Below are positions 27,344 through 39,300 of a DNA stretch of 64,000 bases, in pieces. The stretch is from Caldifarciminota bacterium (GTDB lineage: Bacteria; Hydrothermota; Hydrothermia; B15-G9), in assembly GCA_015489175.1 (NCBI GenBank), contig WGAI01000067.1, positions 1 to 64,000 of the forward strand. The letters are read 5' to 3'. Below the pieces are notes generated by a model. The model did not search any database. It saw only the letters and a program-made list of their open reading frames with translations, and was not told the DNA's origin. The position numbers and the translations under genes were made by a program. Position 1 is the stretch's first letter, and each line of letters starts with the position of its first letter.

Positions 27344-27769
27344 ATGAAAATTAAAGCGATTGGTTCGTTGATGTTAGCTATTTTTCTAGGAACAATCATC
27401 TTTACAACATCTTGTAATATGATAGATTACAGAGCTACTGTGTATGGTTATGTGCTATCGGATCCGGATTACAGGAACCCGGTGCCAGATGTAACCGTTA
27501 TCCTCAGAGTTACAAGTGTAAACGATGTGCCTGACTACAACACAATTACCGACGATAATGGCTATTACTCGATAAACTTTGAGGTGGGCTTTAAGGACGA
27601 AAACGGACATTTCATCCCGAACGAAGTCGTAGATGTAATGCTGAGATTCCAGTATGGCGGCTCCACATACACTTTGACCGATTTCAGGGTCTCGGCTGGC
27701 AGCATGGTGATGGCACCTGTCGTTTACCTGTCTCAGTTTGGTAGTGGAGGCGGCGGAGGAGGTAAATGA
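27344..27769 (+). CDS. Small lipoprotein in pilus operon (possible PilP analogue)
   Basis: 141 aa. The N-terminal leader ends TTSCN, a lipobox-like Cys at about residue 24. The mature part is one beta-rich domain with the pattern of carboxypeptidase-regulatory-like folds (TVYGYVLSDPDYRNPVPDVT; TDDNGYYSINFEV) and a Gly-rich tail. PilP, the lipoprotein that normally links PilO/PilN to the secretin, is absent from this cluster, so this protein may take its place; the sequence itself does not show that. GGGGG near the stop also forms the ribosome binding site of pilO. Confidence 0.75.
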   Translation: MKIKAIGSLMLAIFLGTIIFTTSCNMIDYRATVYGYVLSDPDYRNPVPDVTVILRVTSVNDVPDYNTITDDNGYYSINFEVGFKDENGHFIPNEVVDVMLRFQYGGSTYTLTDFRVSAGSMVMAPVVYLSQFGSGGGGGGK

Positions 27770-27770
27770 C

Positions 27771-28412
27771 ATGGCACTCGATCTGAAGAGCCTCAAACTA
27801 CCGTCCAATCTCCCGATAAACACGAAATTCCTGCTTGTTCTGGTAATTAGCTTCAGCGCAATAATTTATGTTTACATAAAGTATTCTTATAACCCCAAAA
27901 AGAAGGAAATTGAGGACTTACATCAGCAACTTATCGACCTTAAAAACGATTATGCTGCCCTTCAAGTGCAAGTTCAGAACTTGCAGGAGACAAAGAGGAA
28001 GCTCGATTCTCTGAAAGTTATATGGAGTCGAATCCAGGTCCTGTTGCCGGACAAAAAGGACATTCCGGGGTGGTTTGATGACATAGTTGCGGCTTCCCGC
28101 AGTGCCGGCATCGATGTCATGCAGTTTAAGCCCGCCCCCCCGAAACAGTCCGACAAATATACAGAGTATCCTTTTGATGTAACTTTTCGTGGCACATATC
28201 ACAGTTTTGGCGCCTATCTTGCAGCGATAGCCAACCATCCTCGGATAACAAGGGTTAGCGATGTGAAACTATCATCCATGGACAGGCAGGAGGGCGAACC
28301 GTGGACGCTTCAAGGGTCGATGACGATCTCCACATTTGTATTCAACCCCGGTTTTCTTGAAAAGCAACAACAGCAGCAGAAAGGAAAGGCCGGCAGCGGC
28401 CAGAAGCGATAG
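27771..28412 (+). CDS. pilO: Type IV pilus inner-membrane protein PilO
   Basis: About 213 aa: a short cytoplasmic segment, one TM (about 15-37, TKFLLVLVISFSAIIYVYIK), a coiled coil (EIEDLHQQLIDLKNDYAALQ) and a ferredoxin-like periplasmic domain (DDIVAASRSAGIDVMQFKPA; EYPFDVTFRGTYHSFGAYLA). It pairs with the PilN part of the upstream fusion as the alignment platform. I chose ATG 27771 because GGAGGAGG precedes it; the lipoprotein stop lies two bases before. Confidence 0.93.
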   Translation: MALDLKSLKLPSNLPINTKFLLVLVISFSAIIYVYIKYSYNPKKKEIEDLHQQLIDLKNDYAALQVQVQNLQETKRKLDSLKVIWSRIQVLLPDKKDIPGWFDDIVAASRSAGIDVMQFKPAPPKQSDKYTEYPFDVTFRGTYHSFGAYLAAIANHPRITRVSDVKLSSMDRQEGEPWTLQGSMTISTFVFNPGFLEKQQQQQKGKAGSGQKR

Positions 28413-28424
28413 GGAGGTGGGTGC

Positions 28425-29129
28425 ATGACAGGTTTACTTGTAATGTTTCTCGTGTCTGCGAGCATAAAAGAAATTAGAACTCAGCAGGTTGGAAAAGAGG
28501 CCGTCGAGATTTCGATTGTGGCGGATGCTCCGATCGACAACTTTGACCATGTGCTTTTGATGCGCCCATCGCTCCGCATAGTCATAAGCATACCCGGATT
28601 GAGTTACGACCTGCCATCCGACACGGTGAATGTAGGCAAAGGCCCGGTTGACAAGGTAGTCGGATTTGTCAAGTCAAGACGCCCTCTCGAATCCAGAGTC
28701 GTCATATACCTCAGAAAGAGCGTTCAATACAGGGCTACACTGAGCGCCGATAAGAGCGAGTTGATTTTGTTTATTGGTGAGGTCGATACTACCTCCATCT
28801 CGACCGAAGGCCTGCTTTATTATCCCAGAAGGGCGCCTTTTCTTTACTCCGCTCGATACAAAAGGGATCCGTTCTCCATGCCTAGCCTCAAATCGATAAG
28901 CGATACCCTTCTTGAGGTTAACGGGGCGAAACTCGTGGGGGTTCTTGAGACACCTACGGGCAGAGTGGCCGTTGTAAGAGCATACAATGGCAGGGGGTTT
29001 GTTCTTCATGAACACGATATCGTAAAGAACGGGATCGTGAGCGAGATAGGCAAGGATTATGTCATTTTTACGATAAGCGATTATGGTTTTACAAGGACGG
29101 TAGTCCTCAGACTTAAGGAGGAGGAATAA
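28425..29129 (+). CDS. AMIN-domain periplasmic protein (separate PilQ N-terminal partner)
   Basis: 234 aa with a weak N-terminal signal (MTGLLVMFLVSAS). Residues about 20-120 form a beta-rich AMIN domain (VEISIVADAPIDNFDHVLLM; RIVISIPGLSYDLP; SRVVIYLRKSVQYRATLSAD), which in pilus secretins binds peptidoglycan. The second half has a PilP-like or SH3-like pattern (LVGVLETPTGRVAVVRAYNG). In most PilQ proteins the AMIN domain is N-terminal in the secretin; here it is a separate gene just before it. GGAGG precedes the start. Confidence 0.8.
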   Translation: MTGLLVMFLVSASIKEIRTQQVGKEAVEISIVADAPIDNFDHVLLMRPSLRIVISIPGLSYDLPSDTVNVGKGPVDKVVGFVKSRRPLESRVVIYLRKSVQYRATLSADKSELILFIGEVDTTSISTEGLLYYPRRAPFLYSARYKRDPFSMPSLKSISDTLLEVNGAKLVGVLETPTGRVAVVRAYNGRGFVLHEHDIVKNGIVSEIGKDYVIFTISDYGFTRTVVLRLKEEE

Positions 29130-29131
29130 CT

Positions 29132-30346
29132 ATGAGAAACAAAATAATTTATATTTTGTTGACACTTTTTCTATTGGCTGGCAATGTGGCCTCGCAGAAC
29201 GCTGGACGCGTGAGCGTGGACTTCCAAAATGCTGACATCTCGCTTGTGCTTAAAACATTCTCCGATATAAGCGGCAAAAACATCGTGGCCACCAAGAATG
29301 TGAAAGCAAAAGTGACGGTTACACTTAAAAATCTGCCATGGCAGCAGGCATTTCAGACGATACTCGACATGTATGGCCTTACTTACATCGAGGATAACGG
29401 AATTATAAAGGTCATGACCGTGGAGGAATCCAAGCGATTTCGGGAAACAAGGCAGCCTCAAACGCATATTTTCCAGATCAAATATGCGAAAGCTGATGAA
29501 TTGCAGGGTGTTGTGTCGCCGCTACTTTCATCGAGCGGAAAAATTGTGGTGGATAAGCGCACCAATTCGCTTGTTATCACGGATGTGCCAAGCGCAATAA
29601 GGGAGATAGATTCTCTGATACAGCAGCTTGACACACCTACACCTCAAGTCCTGATTCAGGCCAGGGTTGTGGAGATCAATCACAGTGTTGCAAAGGCACT
29701 TGGAATAGATTGGTCGGCTATCCATCCTGACAACCCGGCGACTGGACTTCCGTTCAATGTCAAAGTTCCACTTGGCACGGCAGCAACAGGAAGCATAAGA
29801 TTTGGCAAGTTCATAGCTGGCATGGGCATAGATGCGACCATCGACATGCTTGAGAGCGAGAGTAAGGCTAATGTGCTGTCTCAGCCAAGCATAATCGTTG
29901 CAGATAACCAGCAGGCTGAGATACTTTCTGGTAAACAGATACCGATCATAACGAGGGATATGGCTGGCAATCAGGTTATTCAGTTCTACAATGTTGCACT
30001 TAGGTTGACCGTAACGCCTCACATAAGCCCTGACAGCACGATAACGCTTGAGCTTAACCCCGAGGTTAGCGATATAGCCGGTGAGGCGCCGGGCGGTGCA
30101 GGTGTGATGATATCCACGCAGCAGGCGAAGACCCAGTTGACCGTCAAAAATGGCGAGACTGTCGTTATCGGTGGCATTATGAGGTCGCACAAGAAAGAAG
30201 GCGAGTCGAGAGTTCCTTTCTTTTCCCGTATCCCGTTGATCGGAATGCTATTTAAATCCAGAAGAGAAGATTCTGAGAAATCGGAACTTATGATTTTCGT
30301 TACCCCAAGAATTATCTCTTATGCAGGAGTTAGTTCCTCTGAATGA
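29132..30346 (+). CDS. pilQ: Type IV pilus secretin PilQ (short form)
   Basis: 404 aa with a signal peptide (MRNKIIYILLTLFLLAGNVA). An STN/secretin-and-TonB short domain (VSVDFQNADISLVLKTFSDI), one secretin N domain (IFQIKYAKADELQGVVSPLL) and the secretin pore domain (PQVLIQARVVEINHSVAKAL; GGIMRSHKKEGESRVPFFSR) are seen, ending IFVTPRII. Forms the multimeric outer-membrane channel for the pilus or secreted protein. It is shorter than usual because AMIN is separate. Its coding begins 2 bp after the AMIN gene stop. The giant Ig-repeat gene follows 32 bp downstream. Confidence 0.95.
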   Translation: MRNKIIYILLTLFLLAGNVASQNAGRVSVDFQNADISLVLKTFSDISGKNIVATKNVKAKVTVTLKNLPWQQAFQTILDMYGLTYIEDNGIIKVMTVEESKRFRETRQPQTHIFQIKYAKADELQGVVSPLLSSSGKIVVDKRTNSLVITDVPSAIREIDSLIQQLDTPTPQVLIQARVVEINHSVAKALGIDWSAIHPDNPATGLPFNVKVPLGTAATGSIRFGKFIAGMGIDATIDMLESESKANVLSQPSIIVADNQQAEILSGKQIPIITRDMAGNQVIQFYNVALRLTVTPHISPDSTITLELNPEVSDIAGEAPGGAGVMISTQQAKTQLTVKNGETVVIGGIMRSHKKEGESRVPFFSRIPLIGMLFKSRREDSEKSELMIFVTPRIISYAGVSSSE

Positions 30347-30378
30347 TGGGGCCCCAATAAAATAAGGGAGGATAGGAT

Positions 30379-33300
30379 ATGAAGAAGATTTTGTCTATTT
30401 TTATATTGGTGATGGCGGTATCCAATGCAGCTGCGTCTCCGGTTTACATTACGAATGTCGAAGTGGAGCCCAATCCATTCAGTCCTAACGGTGATGGGAG
30501 GGCGGATACAACAACTTTCTCATTCATACTTAGTGGCTATGTGGATACTGTCTATCTAAGGATATTCCGCGATTCGCTTAACACGAGCACAGGGCTCAGA
30601 GACACTGTAATCGACTCTATCGTCGCTGTCCTTACTCCTGGAATTCAGGGTGCCAATGTGATGGCATGGACTAATGTCGAGACCGATCCATCCATATTGC
30701 CGGATGGGCCGTATCACTATTTCATTTACGGTAGCGATACGACGGACACGGCCACAGGTATCGTCTATATAGATAGACAGCCACCTACAATTTACAATGT
30801 CTCTGTGACACCCAACCCATTCAGCCCAAATGGAGACGGTATCAACGACTATGCTCACATTGCGTTTTCGGTCACAGGCAGTTACCGCCCTGAGGACAGC
30901 CTGTTTTTCCGTAAGCCACCTCTGGGCATTGGTTATCTTCAGCTGTGGTATCAGAACGGTGCAGGTCATGGCGTGTTTGTGGCCAATGCAAAGGTAGATT
31001 CAGCGGATGGACATGTCGATAACATCATCGAATTCCCTTATCCGGTGTATCTCGCTCTGGCTGTCGGTGGACTTCAGGGGCTTGAGCAGGTCGATCTTAG
31101 GTTCTTCGATTACGCCAACAGGGCCATCGACATTACGGCTCAGCCAAATGAGGACATAAGAATTGGAATACCAGAAACTTACCTGTTGAACAAATTTATG
31201 TATTTCTCCTCAAGTTCGTTCATCGTGACGAACATGGACTCTCTTGATCCAGGAGTTTCAATCCTGATACCTGTTTACGCATTTACTGGTAACGCATCGA
31301 TAACGATCACTGACATCAACAATCAGGTTGTAAGTGTTGTTGATTTCGTGGATGTTTACAGAGGAGATGGTAATTACTTCACGGATTGGGGGCCTGACAA
31401 CATACCCGACGGCCTTTACACATTCAGCATTCAGGCACAGGATGAGTCCTACAATGTGGAGCTTTACACGGGCAATGTGATAGCCAATTCGATACCGACA
31501 AATGTCGATTCCCTGACCGTTTCACCGTCAGTTATCTCTCCAGCTAACCTTGATGGGCGAGCTGACGCAGCGCTCGTGCAGTTCTCCATCTCCGAAGAAG
31601 CCCATGTGACTGTCAGGGTTTATAACTCTGCTACACAGTGGGATACAACGACGCTTGTCAGGACTTTGATAGGCGATTCTGTCATGCAGGGCGGCAGCCA
31701 CTCCTTGACATTCGACGGAAGGGACAACAATGGGAATTTCCTCGCACAGAACAGTGACAGCACATACACCGTCGTCGTCACAGCTTACGATCCATATACC
31801 CTCGATTCGGATGTCAAATCGGCGCCGATAGTTGTGGACAATCTTTCGCCGTCCTTTGACACACTTTACATCAACACTCTGGTCAACAACACCATCGATA
31901 CCCTTTACGGAAAGGTAAACGAGCCGGGTAGTGAAATTCGCGTCTTTCGCAACGGATATCCCATAGGCATAGCCATCGCCGATTCCATAACGGGTAACTT
32001 CTCGCTTGTTGTCACCTATGTTGAGGGCATAAACACATTTACAGCAATCGCTTACGATGCAGCATACAACAGTGACACGGCGTCCGTCACGGCTCTCTGC
32101 GACCTTCATGCCCCGACACTGGCCTCAAGTTCGCCTTTCGACGGCGAAGCATTCCAGACTTTCACGATCGCAAACGGCAAAGCTGTTTTGATCGATAGCA
32201 TCTATCATGACAGTGCATCTGGTATCGATTGGGCCACCGCATCGGTTCATCTCTACTACGAAAATTATCTCAGAGACACATATCTTGGTTCCCCGATAAC
32301 GCATCTCGGGGATACGCTTTTCATCCCGTTCATCACGGATTCAATAAACGCCCACAGCGGCCATTACAGGCTTATCGTTTCGGTTCAGGACAGGGCAGGC
32401 AACACGATGTTCGATACCGTGAGATTTACGGTCGATAGAGTTGCTCCGACTATTGTCACGATTCCAGATTCCGGTTCACCTACGAACATGCTGGATACGG
32501 TGATGGCAGTAATTCGGGACTCGATATCTGGCGTTGACACGATCAGCACTACCGTGTCACTTGAGAAACGCAATGTGAGAACGATCGAGGGAACCACTTT
32601 CTGGCGTGGAGATACGGTATTTTTCGTGCCACTTTCTCCGATACCGCGCGATGGCTCTGATGACGGCGAGTATATCTTTGCCGTCGATGCCGTGGATAAG
32701 GCCGGAAACTACACTCCAAAGCGCTCTTTGATTATTTACGACACAAGGCCGCCGCACATAACGACATTCTGGCCGCCTGACAGCTCAACTTTTCAGGATT
32801 CTGTGACAGGGATCGACACCATATTTGCAGTTGTCAACGACAGCTTTGGCAGTTTCGCCGGCTCAGGCCTTGATGTCAACTTCTCGCTCATAAGGCTTGT
32901 GAACACAAATAACGGGCAGGGTGTGATCGGAAATCAGATCTATCATGGCGATACTCTGAAATGGGCGATCGACCCAACGCTCTACGATCCGGCATACGGG
33001 TTCAATGAAGAGGGCACATACATGATAACCGTCACGGCTACGGACAGCGCTGGCAACTCTGCAGACACATCATCGACATTTATCATCGACCTGAGCAGCC
33101 CGATCGTGACCGAGGTCTATCCAGCTGACAGCGCTTATGTGAATGCGAGCCCTGAAAACATCCACGCCATCGTCGTTGAGAGGGGAAGCGGGATAAACAA
33201 ATCCGCATCTTACATCCACATTTACAGGCCTGACGGTGGCGAGGTGCCCGGAACATACACTTTTGTGGGCGATACCCTGCTGTTCTCACTCGAAAATCCG

Positions 33301-36300
33301 TTCCCTGAGGACGGGACATGGGACGGCCAGTTCACCATAGTCGTTCATGTGGAGGACAATGTCGGCAAGACGGTCGAGGACACATTCCACTTCATTTATG
33401 ACACGCAACCGCCTCAGGTTGTGTGGTCCACGCCGTCTGACAGTTCCTACCTCAACCGCAATTTCGAGACCGATTACAACAGGACCATTAAAGTGCGGTT
33501 GAGCGATGCAACATCCGGACTTGATTTCGGGACAAGCGGACTTAGCATCCTCGTGAACTGGGAAAACTACAACGCCTCACCGTCCAACTACCTGAGGTTG
33601 CCGCCAGATACGCTTGGCTTCCACTTCGATAGCCTAATTGAAGGCGAGATTGAAGTTGTCGTCTGGGGCTACGATCACGCTAACAACCTGTTGAACGATA
33701 CTCTGATCCTCATTGTGGATACCACAAAGCCGAGCGTGGTCTTTGTTCCGGACAGCGGGACTATGACAAATTCGCTCAGCACATTCTCGGCCTACATTCG
33801 TGACCTGTTTGCCGGACCTGACACGGCCAGCACACACCTTGCGGTTTACCGGCTGGACAGCCCGTCCGACACCACTTCGATCGGCCTTGACCATTACGAA
33901 TGGCTCGGTGACACCATCGTGTTCTACCCGTATCCTCCGATCGCAACCGATGGGTCAAACGATGGCGAATATCTCATAAGGGCCTATGCTTACGATAAGT
34001 CTGGCAATGTCGATTCAAGCCGAATTTCAACGATTTTCTACGATTCAAAGCCGCCTTATGTCGTTTCTCACTCGCAATCGAGCGGTGCAGATACGCTCAT
34101 AACCGATACGCTGAGCGAGATCTGGGTTCTGCCGTCTGATGCCAACGGATTGAGGTGGGTGTCCGGGATTGATACCAACGGCACTCAGGTCTCAGTTGTT
34201 AACCAGTTCGGCGCTGCGATTGCGGGACACCGTGAATGGCGCGGCGATACGCTCTTTTTCGTGTTCGATAACCCTATATCGGCCGATGGCCGCTACACGG
34301 CGAGGGTCTATATGGCCGACCTCGTCGGCAACACATCCACGGATAGCTTCAGGTTTGTGGTTGACCTGAATTCACCTCAGATCACATGGAGCGACCCGGC
34401 AGACAGCTCCTATGTCAACTCACCGCCGAACGAGATCAGGATCTTCATTCAAGACCTTGGAAGTGGTGTCAACTTCAATGCGTGCTCGGTCGTGGTTTAC
34501 ACGCCCAACATGGGCACGGTCCTCGGTCACACCGAGGTCAGGAACGACACCATCGTCTTCGTGCTTGAGGAGACACTGCCGACGGACGGCTCCGCCGACG
34601 GCGTTTACACCGTTTTGGTATGGGGTCAGGACAACAACAACAGGCCGTTGTCACCTTCCAATCCCGATACGCTGATGTTCACATTTGACACGCAGGTGCC
34701 TCAGCTCGTGAGCTACTATCCGACTCGCGATACGGCACTTAACCAGTTCAATTCGCCCGAATTCGGGCCTGACACCATATTCGCAAGGCTTAGAGATGCG
34801 ACAGCCGGCGTGGATCTCACGACAAGCGACCTGACCCTTCTCAAATACGGGTTGCCTATAAGCGGTGTGGCAGTCACGCGGCGTTCAGCCGATACCACTT
34901 TGATAATGGCCCTGCCATCAGGTCTTGAGGAGGGCAGATATTCGTTCGTCGTCAAAGAGGTCGATTTCGCTCACAACCTCAAGCGCGATAGCATAAACTT
35001 CGTCTATGACCTCACAGGTCCGGTGATTTCGGCGCTGATGCCAGACAGCGAAAAACTTAACATGATCGATTCGATCGACATCTCGGTCATCGACACGCTC
35101 GCAGGCACTGACACCATGCAGACGAACCTGACTGTCAGACTGTTAGATGCAGGCCGCACGATCGGCGGTGATATAGTCTGGCTGGATCCTTCAACTGTCA
35201 GGTTCGTCCCTGATCCGCCGCTTGCCACAGACGGCTCCGATGACGGACTTGTTGAAGTGGAAACGCATGGATTTGACATGGCAGGGAACGGCTCTGTCGA
35301 TACTTCATACCTGATTTACGACACGAGGCCGCCTCGCATTGTGGACGACAGAATCGATTTCTTCCGCGATACGCTAACGCACACGCCTGTCGGCAGTCTG
35401 GTCATGCCGACGGACACCGTAATCGAGGACAGTTTCTTCGGGCTCAGGGTCGCTCTCGATGACAGCTATTTCGGCCGCACCGTTTCCGGGATTGACCCCG
35501 TCAGGAGCACTGCATCGCTCACCTATCAAGGAGGTGCAGCTATACCCGGCATAACGATGGTCAGCAACGATACGCTCTACCTCACGCTTTCCGATACCAT
35601 TCGTGAGGATGACAGGTTCACCGCACGGTTCAACATCGCGGACGAAGCGGGCAACAGCAGCGAATACGAACATAACTTTATCGTTGACCTTTATCCGCCG
35701 GTTCTCGCCGGCACTGTGCCGCCAGATGGCGGATTTATCAATTCACCTCCAACCTATGTGGCGGCCAGCATCTTCGATAACGGGAGCGGTGTCCTTATGG
35801 ACACTTCAGTTACGAAGATCACATTGATCGCTCCCGACAACCATATCGTGCTTGGCTATAACGAATTTGTGAACGATACGCTTTATTTCAGGATCCAGGA
35901 GAACATCGATTCCACGGGCATTGCGGATGGCACATACACGATGATCGTTCGGAGCATGGACAACAGCGGCAAGGGATTTGTTGATACGCTTAGCTTTGTG
36001 CTCGACACGCAGCTGCCGTCCCTCGATTCATCGCTGGCTGTCGTGAACGGAAACGAGTATCCGCTTGAGGATGGGTATTTCAATCAGGCGCCTGATACAT
36101 TGTGGTTCTACCTCAGCGACAGAACGTCCGGAGCCAACCTCCTTTCGAGCGGAGTTTCGCTCCACAGATACGGCCAGCTTCTTGAGACATCCATTGTTAG
36201 GGATACGGTCAATGATAGGCTTGGCATCGTGCCACTCTCACCGCTTGATGATGGGCGATATTTCGCACGAGTAAGCGTTGTTGACCGTGCTCTCAATTTC

Positions 36301-39300
36301 CTCGTCGATACAGTTTCTTTTGTGATCGACCGTGTGGCACCAAGCATCGATGTGCAGCCCGAAAACGGCGTTGCAGTTAATCGACTCGACACGATAACGG
36401 TTTACCTCAACGATACGCTTGCAGGAATTGATACGATTACAACCACCGTGTCGCTCACAGGCCCGAACGGCGATGTGCCTCTGAATGTCAACTGGATAGA
36501 TGGCGTTCAGGCCATTTGCACCCCTGTTCAGCCGCTTGCCACCAACGGCTCGGACGACGCAGACGACTATGTGATCTATGTTGAGGCCTACGACAAAGCT
36601 AACAATGTATCCGTGTCAAGTGTGCATATAACTTATGATACACGGCCGCCTTATGTTACCGAGAGGTTCCCGGATTCACTCTCACTTGGCGATGTCAATT
36701 CTGTCTGGGTCAGGTTTGCCGACTCGTTGAGCAGCTCAGTTCACGGCTCAGGAGTGGATTCTGTGCTCTCGATCATCCGCCTGACTCGTGCTGAGACGGG
36801 CGAGGCGATACCGGGTCAGAAGATTGTGCGCGGCGATACTCTGATTTTCAACATAGATGCCGCTTATGCACCGCTTGCAGATGGAAGATACAAGTTCTAT
36901 TCAATCCTTTACGACAAGGCTGGCAACATGGATAGCCTTGAGTATGAGTTCGTCGTTGACACGCGCGGCCCATCGCTTGTTTGGAGCATGCCGCGCGACA
37001 GTGGATTTATAAACTACCAGCCGCAGGCCATTTACGCATTAATCGCCGATGAGGGCACAGGCCTGAATTACGACACCGCACTTACAAACATTCGGGTTCA
37101 GGGGCCGGATGGCAGATATCTGATAGGTTACAACGAGTTCATCGGCGACACGCTTGTCTTCCACATAACGGATTCGTCCCTCATTGATGGCTACTACAAT
37201 GTAGAAGTCAGGGCGCACGATATGATAGGAAGGCCTTTGAACTACGCGCCTTCCGGAAGCTACGATTCTGTTCAGGTGCTGACATTTGCGATAGACCGCA
37301 GGCCGCCAACTCTCGCATGGAGTTATCCCGCACACGACACGGCAATTCAGAGGCCGGAGGGGCCGTATGTGGTTGAATTCAACGATCTTCTTGCGGGCAT
37401 AAACCTCTCATCAAGTGGCGCGGATCTGATGCATTACGGCGTGCCCGTTGAGATAAACATCACTCGTGTGGATTCCGGCGATGTGGTGATCGGCAACGAT
37501 ACGGTGCATGTGACGAACGCACTGGTTATCCAGCCTGTTGATAGCGGCAGTTTCGATGTGGAAGGCCGCTATAAACTCGCGGTTATCGGCGTCGATAAGG
37601 CTTTGAATGTCGTGCAGGATACGATACAGTTCATAGTTGACAGGCAACCGCCTGAGCTGACATTTTATCCTGCCGATAGCAGCTACCTCGATTCTATCGA
37701 TAGAATTTATGTGATTGTCAGCGATACGCTTGCAGGTGCGAACAATTCGTCAATCGATTTCGCACTGGTCGGCCCGAACGGTGACATGAGTGGCACCTTG
37801 AGCTGGTATGGCGATACTGCTGAGTTTGTGCCCACCAACCCGTTCCAGCCCGGCGGATATTACGATGGGAAATACAACATTATCGTTTCGGCTTACGACC
37901 GCGCCATGAACATGGCTTATGGCAGGTCCGATTTCATCTACGACACCAGGCCACCCTATCCGACGATGTTCTATCCGTCTCAGGATTCCGTCGTGCCTCG
38001 TCCTGTGTATTACGCATGGATGAGGCTGACAGATGTGTATGACACCATGCGCGAGGTGTCCGGTGTGGACATAGGCGCGTGCCAGATCGGTGTCCTCGAT
38101 CCGGATGGTGTTACCGTGCCAGGCAACATGGTGTTCGAGGGCGATACTGCGATAAGATGGAGCTTCAGAAACGCAATCATCAGGGATGGAAGATACACGG
38201 TCTGGGCGAAGTATTACGACCGCGCTGGCAACTTCGATAGCACATCTTACGAGTTCACGCTCGATTTGAACCCGCCTGTGGTCGTTTGGAGCTCGCCTGA
38301 GGACAGCAGTTACATAAATCACTCAATTCAGGATGTGCAGGTGGTGCTTGACGATCGCGGCGGCTCAGGAGTGAATCCGGATTCATCTCGCCTATATCTC
38401 GTTGGACCGAACGGAGATACGCTTTTGGGATCCTTCAGCATAAGCAACGACACGCTCAACTACCACCTCGTTAGCCCGCTGCCGGCCGACGGCTCAGCGG
38501 ATGGAGTTTACAGGATGCTGGTGCACGGCAGGGACTATGTGAACGACCCAGCAGTCATCGGCGACCACACCATAGATGATACCCTGATGTTCGTTTACGA
38601 TACCCGTGCGCCATACCTTGTAGCATCTTATCCAATTGACAACGCAATGCTTAACACGGCGCCAGAGACCCTTTGGGTGCAGCTTGGAGATCAGCTCTCA
38701 GGCGTCTCGCTTGGAACGAGCAACCTGACGCTGTTCGTCAACGGCCTCATCGTGCCGGGCACGGTCTATCGCGATGTTGTTCACTCAAGGCTGATGTTTG
38801 TGCCCGATAATCCGCTTACGGACAACGAATACAGCCTTCTCGTCTTTGCAAGGGATACTGCCACCAACGAGTTTGTCGATACGGTAAACTTCATCGTGGA
38901 CACTCAGGAGCCGGATGTCGTTATAACGCCCAATGATGGTGCGACCGTCAACCAGCTTACGGAAATCACGATGTCCGTTGAGGACAACATGTCAGGTGTG
39001 GATACGACATTGAGTTACATAAATGTCACAGGGCCTAACGGCGTGGTTGCCGCTCAGAGATATTGGACGGGCGACACGCTTCATTTTGTGCCGACGCCTC
39101 CGCTCAGAACGGATGGCAGCGATGATGGCAGATACACTGCTGCTGGCGTTGGTTATGACATGGCAGGCAACATAGATGTGAACACGATCAGCTTCATTTA
39201 CGATACCAGACCTCCGTTCGTTCAGGAATTTTATCCTCAGGACATCCAGATAATGCCGCTGAGAGCGGTCTGGGCAGTTGTGTCCGATACGCTGCCCGGC

